From the NCBI GenBank assembly GCA_029204225.1, contig CM055111.1:12586697-12650696 (forward strand): a stretch of 64,000 bases of DNA. The letters are read 5' to 3'. The position numbers and the translations under genes are program-made. The notes under the pieces were generated by a model that had not been told where the DNA came from, made no database searches, and worked only from the letters and a program-made list of their open reading frames with translations. Positions 54,341 to 64,000 of this stretch are shown here, piece after piece (the first letter of the stretch is position 1; each line of letters begins with the position of its first letter). The DNA is from Diphasiastrum complanatum. Its lineage: Eukaryota; Streptophyta; Lycopodiopsida; Lycopodiales; Lycopodiaceae.

Positions 54341-55038
54341 CCACTTGGTAAACCTAGAGTTCTTGATGAGTGTCGTCAGTGTTGATGGTGTTCTTGCTGC
54401 AAATATGTTGTGGGAAAATACTTGCAGCACTTCACAAGGTAAGAGCTCAGAAGCAGAAAGTAAGTCTTAGTTGGTAACACCGCTTAAAAGTATTCCAATG
54501 CTTCAGAACACCAACAAGTTTAACACCCCCTTACCAAAAGATGAGACGTCGTGATGAGTATGTCATCATCCACTTAACTCAAGTATTTATGAGTCATTTA
54601 AATATTATCTTTATGGTTATTAACACTGCCAAAATCTAGGCCATCCTACCCATCTTGGTTACAACCCGACGGCTCTCTTAAATGCGATACCACATCTCGT
54701 ACCCACAAAAAGTGAACCCGTACTAATCGAATCGCAACATTGATTCGTGACAATACATTACAAAAACCGCAATATACTCGTTGGACCCTATTTGTAATTA
54801 GATTATCGAACCACCCGTCATAAGACACTTTCTAAACCTCCGCATATGGACAACTCACAAGATATTCATTAACCGCAATGTCCCCATAGAACTGTAGTGT
54901 ACTTATGAAACCGCAAAGTCCCTATAAAACTGTAATACACTCATGAAACTGTAAAGTCCCCCTAAAATCGTAACTCACTTATGAAACCACAAAGTCCCTA
55001 TAGAACTGTAACACACTTTTGAAACTGTGACGTTCTTG
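54341..55038 (-). other. Gyp-4 spacer with repeated aaaccgcaaagtcccta words
   Basis: Non-coding. Between about 54890 and 55045 the pattern gaaaccgcaaagtccctat-aactgtaac-cactta recurs five to six times at about 30-33 bases. It is comparable with the Gyp-2 spacer. Confidence 0.6.
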
Positions 55039-55945
55039 TCAAAACCACAACATAATCGTAGGTGTAATGACATAAACCAATTGGAATGGTGTGTATCCAG
55101 TAGAAATCTTATAGGATGTGCGATACGCCCATAACGCTGGTTGTAAAAATTCATGCCAGGAACTTCCACTGAAATCCAACCCCCATCGTTGAAATGACTC
55201 TATTGGCTGTAATGTACCAACAGATAATCCATCGTGGGAATCAGGCGACCTTGTCGTTGACAAACATTGCAGCTATGGCAGATTGTCGTAGTATCTTTCC
55301 ACAACCTTGGCCACCAAAAGCCTGTCTGCAAAATCTTACGCACGGTTACTTCAGTGGGAAATGTCCACCCGCAGATGAGCTTCATCAATACTAGCCCGTA
55401 TATCTTGCGATTGGACACACCGTCTCAACACCTGATCATGACCGCGTTTATACAACTGACCTTCAATTACTTGAAAGTTACGTGATCGCCAAATCAATTA
55501 TGGCACCGTTGAGATTTCTTAAAATGCCCCGGAAACGTTCCATGCGTTAAAAAATTATATAAATCACCAGACCAGGTATCATATACTGGCTCTAAACTAA
55601 ACAACTAAGCATCCGGCATTTCATCAATGCCCTCCTCAGTATCCCTCATCTCAATGCGAGACAATTGGCGACCGTATGTACTCTACTTGGTTTGATCCGA
55701 ATATCAAATTCAAACTCCTGGAATAGAATCATCCATCTCGCAAGCCTACCAGCAATTGCTAGTTTATAAATAAAATACAGTAAAGGTTGATCATCCATGT
55801 AGACGACGAATCTATTATTGAGCAGAAAATGTCGAAAGTTATGAAGAGCAAAGATCAAACCTAGTGCCTCCCTCTCCATAGTTGAATGATTCTTTTCTGC
55901 AGGTGTGAGTATCCTACGTGCATAATAACGACTTGGCCGAGCCTA
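55039..55945 (-). pseudogene. Gyp-4 RNase H and integrase with a core deletion
   Basis: The RT/RNase H boundary and RNase H read RILTPAEKNHSTMEREALGL, HNFRHFLLNNRFVVYMDDQP and PSRVHTVANCLALR. The integrase finger follows (FPTEVTVRKILQTGFWWPRL, CHSCNVCQRQG). Soon after, RWGLDFSG, with the first catalytic Asp, jumps to EFLQPALWAYRTSYK and GYTPFQLVY. The catalytic centre between them is deleted. Confidence 0.82.
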
Positions 55946-56779
55946 TCTACCTAACCATGTACAATAAAAATACACATACATAACTAATTAACCTTTAATT
56001 ACATTTGGATTCAACTCACATTTACAATGTACATTCCAACGGCCATAATAGGTCTAACACCAGCCAAGTTTTTAGTAGGGCACTAGTTCAACAACCGCGT
56101 TTTCAGCAGTGGAGCACCAAAGGCCATCAGTTCTGCCAGCGTTTTCAGCAGCGACTCTTTCCAAACTTTCAATTTTGCCAATGTTTTCAGTAGCGGCTCT
56201 TTCCTGCTATCGAGGCTTGGCCTCAGATTGCTTGCATGAGGAGAGTAGACTAAACGTTTACTCCTGCCGCTCTACCTCTGATTAGTCATTGCTGCTATTA
56301 TCTGAGGATCTGCAGATTCATATAGAAGCCTTTGGAATAGTTACTACGCTGAACTACTCTTGGACGGGACCATGTCATCATAATAATGGCCTTTCCATCA
56401 CATCTAGAAAAGTATCATAAGGTGAATTTGATGCGGTCACCTGATGCTTCTGTAAAGGGTCATCAATGAAGGCACTGCTGGTGGAACCTCATTATTGTTC
56501 CATCAGCAATCATGGAGAATAATTCACCAAAGATCATCAGAGAAGCACCTGATATGGAGTGATGTAGAAGCGAGATATTGATTTCACATGAGCGCTATAC
56601 CATACATGTATACTGAGCGCTGGCACACAGTTTGAGCGAGGGTAGTTATTCTCCATATCAAATTCTAGGCAAGCTGCCAATAATGCAAGGTTGAGCGCTG
56701 CTACCTTGAAATGTGCACCCGTGTACCACCTCTGTCAAAGCCATTCTTTGGGTGTTCAAGGTCTGCTGGAGTGTGTTTA
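55946..56779. other. Unassigned sequence
   Basis: No gene recognised. Words such as gttttcagcagcg and gttttcagtagcggctcttt recur near 56095-56200, giving a Gln/Phe-rich shadow frame. It may be decayed gypsy leader. Confidence 0.35.
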
Positions 56780-57310
56780 GACCTGTGCGAGTCATTTCAA
56801 GATATTTTCTATCTTCTTTTGACCTGTGCGAGTCATTTTGGGATGATTTTCACCTTCTTTTGATCGGTGCAAATCATTTTGACTTTATTTAGCCCTGTGC
56901 GAGTAATTTTGACTTGTTTTTTGCATCATTTCCTTGTGCAGTCATTTTTAGTTCTTTTGGAAATCCTTCAATATTGTGTGAGTCATTTTGACTTGTTTTT
57001 TGCATAGTTCCCCTATGAGAGTCATTTCAAGATATTTTTCACCTTCTTTTGATTGGTGCGAGTCATTTTGACTTGTGCTTTGCATCATTCAGCACTATGC
57101 GAGTCATTTTGACTTGTTTTTTGCACTTTCCCTTGTGCGAGTCATTTCTAGTTCTTTTGGGAATCCTTCAACCTGTGCGAGTCATTTGACTTGTTTTTTG
57201 CATCGTTCCCATGTGCGAGTCATTTCTAGTTCTTTTGGGAATTCTGTGCGAGTCATTTTGACTTGTTTTCATCATTCACCTGTGCGGATCATTTTGACTT
57301 GTTTTGCGCA
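56780..57310 (+). repeat. 40-bp tandem array with TGTGCGAGTCATTTTGACTTG units
   Basis: About 14 units at roughly 38-42 base spacing, from 56786 to 57283. Each begins with a variant of tgtgcgagtcattttgactt followed by gttttttgcatcattc or agttcttttggga. Related gtgcgagt words continue thinly to 57560. The Gyp-1 leader contains similar cctgtgcgagag words. The frame at 57075-57335 is a by-product. Confidence 0.9.
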
Positions 57311-59428
57311 AGAATCTGCTCTTAGATATTTTTAGGAATTGTAGGATATTGTGCAAATTCTGTGCGAATGGATTTTGGCATGGTTTGATGGTTTTCCTTA
57401 TGATATTCTATGAGCAGCTTTCCATTTGGCGAACCAGGTTTTGATCAATTACCTTCAATTTTACTGAAATTTCATTGTGTCGTGTGCGAGTTCATAAACA
57501 CTCAAAAGTATGTTGTGCGAGTTCACAAACCTTCTAAGTCAAGTGTGCGAGTACTTACAAGTGGGCAAGTACTCTCTAAGACCAAACGGTAAGACATTCA
57601 TAAAAATCCTAAATTCGCCCAAACTGGTGACATAAGCTACTCGCTCACCACATTTTGGGCCTCTATTGATTACCATCAATTTTTTTTATTAGTGAGCGAG
57701 TACATGTTTCACATAGATTCTTGACATAGAAGAAATTGTCACTTGAGCGGAATGTTTAGCCACTTGTGTGCATTTCTTGAAACACCCTAACCATTTTGTG
57801 TTCACCGAGCTTTCCTCACTCGCCTAGCTGTCTGGCATCTCTCAAACATATTCGACCAATCGACCATCCTAGCTGTGTGGCATCTTAGCTTCATCCACTC
57901 TACATTTTAGCATCAATCCTTGCCACTCCAATGACGATGGTTACACATACCTCTGATCTGACGGTTCTCACCACCCATCCTTGTACATAGCTATCACCCT
58001 AAAGCAATCCAATATTACTTACTCTAGCTGGGACATACCTTAGACACCTCTAGTAGGAAACACCTTGGACGTGCACTAGCAAGAAGCCATAGAGTAAGCA
58101 AGAAAAAGATTGCACCCTCGCCTCATACATAACCATTCTAAAGAGTAGTGACATCCACTCAGATCAAGATGCAAGGCCCCTAGAATCCACCACGGGTAGA
58201 AAAGAAAGATACGCCAAAGTACGACGGGGAACTGGACCCAGTTAGTAGTATTAGATGTGTCTAGGCTCGTCTGATATTATTGGTTTTTTTGTCATCCACG
58301 GATACATAGTTGCTTATGATCCAAATAAATTTACATCCTATCAAGCAACCATGTAAGGTCTATCTCAAACACCATCCATAGATAAGTCCAAGAATGTACC
58401 ACCTCAGATCTATGTCTTGATTACGTCTCTATGACCAAGCAATTGATATCATACCCTGGAGCCAAGTTTTGAGCTACTGCCTGATGAATCATTAGTTTTG
58501 TGTCTAGATGACAACCCTTATTTTTTTATCTGAGTCAAAGTAATCCAAGACATATTTGTCTTATTTCATGCTCCATAAATCTTATACGTTATGACTTTGG
58601 TTTTTCTTTTGTAACACTGTAGCTATGGCCTTGTGCTAAGTTCAATACTGCATTGCAAGAGTTTGGTTTAATAGTGTCATGCAATTCCTTGTATGAAATT
58701 ATCTACTATACTTTTTCATTTTTTCTCTTATTTCAAGTTTTGTCCGGTCAATTATGTCGTTTGTTGCTGCATGTTTGTTTGTTCTATTGTCATATGGTTT
58801 GGTGTGTTTTCTTTTGTAGCGGAACTATATGTGATATTTCATTGACAATTCTATTCCAACCTCTACAATTGCAATATCACAAGGATTGTCATTTGTATCA
58901 ACTTCAACGGCTTACAGAAATGACTTACAACACTCAACTAAGAAAAGTAGTAGTCCATGCACTTCATCGACAATGCTCTATTTCGAAACAAATGGAACGC
59001 ATTCTAGGGATGCATTCGTGATCCAGCAAAAGATCCCAACAAGATGGAATATTTGTGACAACACTACCACCGCCATCATCAGTAAGCAATTGATTTTATG
59101 TAAGCAATACAATATCCATGCTTTTCCAATTGCCTCACCATGGCCATCACATCATCAATAAAGTGACAGTTTGTACCAGTGAAGGGCTCTCAAGTCAAAT
59201 CAAAGGAAAAAGCTATGTGCAAACCGACACAGACGACTAGTGTTCCTACTGGCAAACCCAGATGGAATTCGATTCTGTCTGCTAGCTACTGCTTGCTAGA
59301 CTAGATGTACAATCCTATAAGATTTAAACCGACACTGCTGACCTACGTTATAATTTGTTTATACATTCAACAACATGAAACCAGTGGGCAGAATAAAGAA
59401 TAAACAGTTGACTACAAACATACAACAA
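57311..59428. other. Unassigned sequence, no gene recognised
   Basis: The overlapping plus frames at 58653-59161 have no motif, shift composition and are probably chance. A local near-duplication around cctagctgtctggcatct and cctagctgtgtggcatct (57822-57890) is present. Confidence 0.4.
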
Positions 59429-60146
59429 TCAAACAATAAGACATTTGAGATCATTCAACATGTGCATTACAACTACTATATTGTCAATGATCTTTTCATA
59501 AGAGCGTTGTTGTGACAAACCCACACAGCACGTTGGCGTGAGAGAATCTATGTCTCTCACAAACAATATCAATTTGTCTCGCTTACTAGCAGACTTCTGG
59601 GACATCTCCATTCTTGTTGGGTCATTGCTCGTTGTCGACCTTTGTTCTTCTGATTCCCCATCTAGATAGGGAAAATCCTTCTTCCCGAGTGAGATTTCCA
59701 TCTTGGCAGCATCCTTACATAGTTGTACAGGTGACGCATAGGATGCTAATTCTGCCATATCAGATTTGATCCTTTTGGGCAGTCCAGCATAGTATTTTGC
59801 CATGACGATCTGTTCAGGAATCAGTGGATTACAATCCTTCACTAGATGATAGATCCGATAGGTGTAGTCTCGGATTGTTACAGTAGGAAACTTTTTAAAT
59901 TTCGATAATCCTACAAGGGCAGTCTCCATAGTTCAGCACTACAATGTCGCAAAGTAGCTGGTTGGTGAATTGCTTCAAGATTTGCTCAATGACTCTGGTG
60001 TTCCAACTTTTTTTTTTTCTTCTCTTTTTTTTTTTTTTCTTTTTTTTGAAGTGGAAGAAGAAAAGGAAGAGGAGAAAGGAATCAAGAAAAGAGGGATCCG
60101 TATGGATGTGAACAGAAACAGAAATGGATCTAACAGATAACCGCAA
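59429..60146 (-). pseudogene. Gyp-5 gag-like frame
   Basis: A 166-codon frame (59929-59429) carries FKKFPTVTIRDYTYRIYHLV, IPEQIVMAKYYAGLPKRIK and LCKDAAKMEISLGKKDFPY, a pattern like the retrotransposon gag family of Ty3/gypsy. An upstream segment in another frame (NTRVIEQILKQFTNQLLC) suggests a frame slip near 59930. Poly-T tracts at 60009-60049 lie upstream. It probably belongs with the array at 60.65-62.34 kb, which would be its leader. Confidence 0.6.
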
Positions 60147-60649
60147 TGAAAGTTATACTGTCAAGAGAATATGGAGATGGACAGAAGAGTGTGGACATAA
60201 GAGTGATGGATGGTTGGTATGGATGGTGGTGGAAACTGATTTTTCTTGGTACTGATCAACTTGATCTACGGTTCATTCACTTGGTTCAGTCCAAGGATGT
60301 TGGATCTTGATGGATATTGTGACTACAACCTAGATTTGACAAGATCAGATCAGTTTCAGTTGGCTAATAGTGTGATTTTAGCCCCTTTTCTTGAATCTTT
60401 GTATTTTTTTTTTTGGTTGAGATTTCTTTAGATCTGAGTGAATCTAACCTTCAACTTTCTTACAATAGCTATATCTACACCATTTCTAAACAATGTGAGT
60501 TCTGCGAGAATTCTTGATGGACAGATTTGTCAGGAACTTGAAAAAACTCAGTTTTTTGGCACTTTTCAGCACTTTTTCTTGGATATTTTAAAATATAACC
60601 ATTGGGTCTTCACAAAAATTTCACAGTAGCTATATCTAGCTTAGATATA
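60147..60649. other. Spacer between the Gyp-5 gag and the leader array
   Basis: No gene recognised. Sequence near 60520-60660 already resembles degenerate array units. Confidence 0.35.
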
Positions 60650-62340
60650 CCTATAAAACTCTTTAAGAAGGTTACTTCCTAGAAGATCTCAAGAAATCAT
60701 GGAAAAAGTGCATTCTTTTGGAGTTTCTTTGCAAAATTTTAAGATTTTCTGGGAACCAACACTTTCAGATAGGTATGTACTTGTATCTCAGTCAGATTCA
60801 GCTGCTCACTAAGCTGCAAGAGTTATTTCCCAAGGAAACTCAAAAAAATCTTTAAAAAAGTGCATTTTTTGGGGGTTTTTTTGCAAAATTTTCTTTTTTG
60901 AGAACAAACTCTTAAAGACTAGTATGAACTTGTATCTTAGTCAGATTTACCTGCTCACCAAGCTGCGAGGGTTACTCCCCAAGGAAACTCAAAAAATCTT
61001 GAAAAAAGTGCATTTTTTTGGGGTTTTTTTGCAAAATTTTAAGATTTCCTTGGAAAAAATCCTTGCAGACTAGTATGCACTTGTATCTTAGTCAGATTAA
61101 CCTGCTCACCAAGCTGCAGGATTTACTTCCCAAGGAAACTTAAAAAATCTTGAAAAAAGTGCATTTTTTTGGGGTTTTTTTGCAAAATTTTAAGATTTTA
61201 TGGGAACAAAGCCTCACAGACTGGTATGCACTTGTATCTCAGTAGATTCAGCTGCTAACCAAGCTGCAAGAGTTACTTCCCAAGGAAACCCAAAAAATCT
61301 TGAAAAAAGTGCATTTTTTTGCAAAATTTTAAGATTTTCTGGGAACAAACCCTTGCAGACTGGTATGCACTTGTATGTCAGTCAAATTCACCTGCTCACC
61401 AAGCTGCGAGAGTTACTTCCCAAGCAACTCAAAAAATCTTGTAAAAAGTGCATTTTTTTGGGGATTTTTTGCAAAATTTTAAGATTTTCTGGGAACAAAC
61501 CCTCGCAGACTGGTATGCACTTGTATCTTAGTTAGATTCAGCTGCTCACCAAGCTGCAAGAGATACTTTTCAAGGAAACTCAAAAAATCTTGAAAAAAGT
61601 GCATTTTGTTGTGGTTTTTTTTGCAAAATTTTAAGATTTTCTAGGAACAAACCCTCGCAGACTGGTATGCACGTTTATCTCAGTTAGATTCACCTGCTCA
61701 CCAAGCTGCAAGAGTTACTTCCCAAGGAAACTCAAAAAATCTTGTAAAAAGTGCATTTTTTTGGGGTGTTTCTGCAAAATTTTAAGATTTCTGAGGAACA
61801 AACCCTCGCAGACTGGTATGTACTTGTATCTCAATTAGATTCAGCTGCTCACCAAGCTGCAAGAGTTACTTCCCTAGGGAACACAAAAAATCTAGAAAAA
61901 ACTACATTTTTTTTGTGGTTTTTCTGCAAAATTTTGAGATTTTCTGGGAACTAATCTTTGCAGGCTGGTATGTGCTTGTATTTGAGTCAGATCCACTTGC
62001 TTACCAAGCTGCGAGAGATACTTCTCAGAGAAACTCAAAAATTTGCTATCTGAGAAGGTTCTAGGCCACTTTTTGCTCTTGGGAACCTTCACAGGGGCAC
62101 TTTTTTTGGGATCTAACTCTCGCAGACTTCTCTGTGTCCTTGTCTCAGTGAGATAGAACTTCAGAGAGCTTCGCGAAGGTTACTTCCCAAGAAAACTCAA
62201 AAATTTGTTGTTTGAGAAGGTTTAAGGCCATTTTTTGCTCTTGGGAACCTTCACAAGGGCACTTTTTTTTGGATCTAACCCTCGCAAACTTCTCTGTGTC
62301 CTGGTCTCAGTGAGATGAAACTTTAGAGAGCTCTGTGAAG
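60650..62340 (-). repeat. 150-bp tandem array, leader of Gyp-5
   Basis: About nine units at a period of about 150 bases can be followed by the phrase aagctgc(a/g)agag near 60815, 60962, 61110, 61260, 61400, 61550, 61703, 61852 and 62003. Shared blocks are ccctcgcagactggtatgca, cccaaggaaactcaaaaaat and gcaaaattttaagattttct. The last part (62040-62340) has two longer variant units. The reverse complement of those matches the Gyp-1 leader, so the array reads as a minus-strand leader ahead of the minus-strand gag. Confidence 0.88.
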
Positions 62341-62344
62341 GTTA

Positions 62345-63632
62345 GTGGGTACGTCAAAACTCACCTTCAAAAATAGAGAGCAGGCTGTGAAGGTTGATCC
62401 AACCACATGGGCGGTGAAACCTATTGCACCCAAAGTTGATGACGGATCATCCACGACAGATCACACGATTGATCGCCCAAGGCCAACCAAGGGAGGTCAC
62501 TATGATTCAGAGACGGATGTCGTGAGATGGAAGGATGCATTAGCAACTATTGACTGCTGGACATGTCAATATGAATCAGATCCTGAACCCAGTACACCTT
62601 CACCCAAGTGTTACACTATGGACACATCAATCACATTTGGGGTGAATACGATAAACGTAGCATGGCTATCAGCGAAACCTATTGAGAACCTAGTGGACGA
62701 TGATTTAGTCCCTTGGTAACATGCTCTAACTTATAATAAGGAGATTGAGCTTACTGATGAGTAGGTCCTACACCACATGGACCCAGATCGCTCAAGAAAG
62801 TACCAGCTCAACCGCCGCAAAAGTCTGCTATGGCAAAAGTCTCAAGGATCGATCCACCCAAGGCACCTAAGAATAAGAAGAATCAGTTGAAGCAACGTTA
62901 CAACCAGGTGATCCGATGGAGTGATCTACCCAAAGAGGCGATAGCTACAGTGGATGTTGATATTCGCAACCACGAGGCGAATGTCACAGCAGTTCCGATG
63001 AAAGACAACAAGGACGAATCCACCAAAATGACAAAAAATGACAAAAAGAAGGTGTTGGATTCCTTGAAGTCAATCAAGATGGACTCAGATACAGCGTCAT
63101 CCTCTACTCAGATGACAGAAAATCAATAGATGACCAGTCGAGCTAAGATCAATATGCTGAAAGAGGAATTTCGACGAGCTCCAGTTCACGAGATGCCTGA
63201 AACTTTCAAGATTATACCTTGTGGGCGAACACAACCGATGAACCTTGCCGAGCCAGGTGAAGAAGAAAAGATAGTGCATGTGGGAGAGTAGTTAACGCCC
63301 ACAAAGTTCAAGAGACTACGATCATTATTGGTGGAGTATAAAGACTGTTTTGCTTGGAGTTATAGTGATCTTAAGGGCATTCCACCAACAGTAGTCCAAC
63401 AGTAGTCCAACACACCATACCCTTGATGGATGGAGCAGTCCCCAAGGTGAGTCGTTACTAGCGCTGCAATTCTTTTTCCATTTACGGAAAGTGTCCTCGA
63501 CAAAGTAGCTAGCGCCAAAGCCTGCAATTTTCTAGATGGCTTCAGCGGCTACAGCTAGGTGAAGATAGCCCCCCAAGACTAACACAAGACAGCATTTGCC
63601 ACGAAATGGGGAACCTATGCCTATAAAGTGAT
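62345..63632 (+). pseudogene. Gyp-6 pol fragment, protease-RT region, broken
   Basis: Frames at 62345-62719 and 62830-63129 are Lys/Asp/Thr-rich and lead to VEYKDCFAWSYSDLKGIPP, a Tat/Athila-type lead-in to RT. The sequence then jumps over the RT N-terminus to VLDKVASAKACNFLDGFSGY, with stops at expected Gln codons, and ends in TAFATKWGTYAYKV. Protease is not certain. It lies in the opposite orientation to the adjoining Gyp-5 array, so the two are separate pieces. Confidence 0.7.
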
Positions 63633-64000
63633 ATTGCAGATGTGTTATCCATCTGCAAGACTAGAGGCTCCTTTCTTATTTCGCCCAATTCGTCCAGGAA
63701 TTGTTTGAGCCAAATTATTTCATTGGCCATCTTTGCTGATGCAACGTACTCTGCTTCGCAGGATGATTGAACCACAATGGTCTGCTTCTTGCTAACCCAG
63801 AGAATTGTCGCTCCTGATGTGATGGTGCATCATCCTGAGACGCTTTTACAATCATCCTTGAGGGATGCCCAGCTAGCATCACTATAGGAAAGCATCTTTA
63901 ACCCTGCATCACGACAATAACACAAGCCATAATCTCTTGTTAATTGAAGATATTGCAAAATTCGTTTTGGAATCTTTGAATGTGTTGAGCCCAGATTCGT
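63633..64000 (-). pseudogene. Cop-P RNase H fragment of the Cop-A family
   Basis: Reads QSSCEAEYVASAKMANEIIW, LKQFLDELGEIRKEPLVLQM and DNTSAISL, matching the Cop-A zone at 3750-4090 in DNA and protein. It is cut at 63633 by the Gyp-6 junction and runs off the right edge of the window toward RT. Confidence 0.8.

Noticed and set aside
56780-57310. Possible CRISPR-like array of 40-bp units
   Set aside because: Units are contiguous and vary throughout with no unique spacers, and the sequence is plant nuclear. It is a minisatellite.
58653-59161. Two overlapping plus frames with a hydrophobic start
   Set aside because: No motif, no upstream signal, and they overlap in different frames. Chance frames in unassigned sequence are the simplest reading.
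61200-61954. Open frames repeating TGMHLY-like words
   Set aside because: They are translations of the 150-bp tandem array; the period is near a multiple of three, so frames stay open by chance.
62345-63632. Gyp-6 pol as the continuation of the 150-bp leader array
   Set aside because: The array matches the Gyp-1 leader in reverse complement, so it faces the minus-strand gag and not this plus-strand pol fragment.
1-64000. tRNA or rRNA genes
   Set aside because: No cloverleaf-like or rRNA-like sequence was noticed. The tRNA-related matches are retrotransposon primer sites. A tRNA scan was not possible here.

Overview
This is a land-plant nuclear window dominated by retrotransposons. The evidence is a DREB-type AP2/ERF transcription factor, Ty1/copia elements primed by initiator-methionine tRNA, and Ty3/gypsy elements that include a chromodomain lineage and one primed by plant tRNA-Asp. 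I cannot name the species. The density of decayed, nested elements suggests a large, repeat-rich genome.

Layout. 1-3.2 kb: unassigned sequence with a possible leftward first exon at about 2.0 kb under a GC-rich block. 3.2-12.3 kb: Cop-A (minus) split by Cop-B (plus), followed by a gypsy gag scrap and a Cop-A LTR-type copy. 13.2-15.5 kb: Cop-C (plus). 15.5-17.7 kb: Gyp-1 (plus: LTR, PBS, leader, integrase scrap). 17.9-18.6 kb: Cop-D (minus). 18.6-26.2 kb: a composite of Cop-E, Cop-I and Cop-F (all plus). 26.2-33.4 kb: the least transposon-rich stretch, with a minisatellite, a doubtful small gene and the intact DREB gene (30,882-30,223, minus). 33.4-42.6 kb: Cop-G, Gyp-2 and Cop-H (all minus). 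42.57-44.2 kb: a CENH3-like histone H3 fragment followed in the same frame by a long, lightly broken reading frame I cannot identify. 45.2-48.7 kb: Gyp-3, a chromodomain gypsy (minus). 48.7-53.7 kb: Cop-M, Cop-N, Cop-O (minus) and an LTR fragment. 53.7-55.9 kb: Gyp-4 (minus). 56.8-57.6 kb: a 40-bp array. 59.4-62.3 kb: Gyp-5 gag and its 150-bp leader array (minus). 62.3-63.6 kb: Gyp-6 pol (plus). 63.6-64.0 kb: Cop-P (minus).

No element here keeps two full LTRs and an unbroken polyprotein. Most are internally deleted or cut off by a neighbour. The DREB gene is the only reading frame I judge likely to be a working host gene. The histone-like island at 42.6-44.2 kb is the most unusual content.
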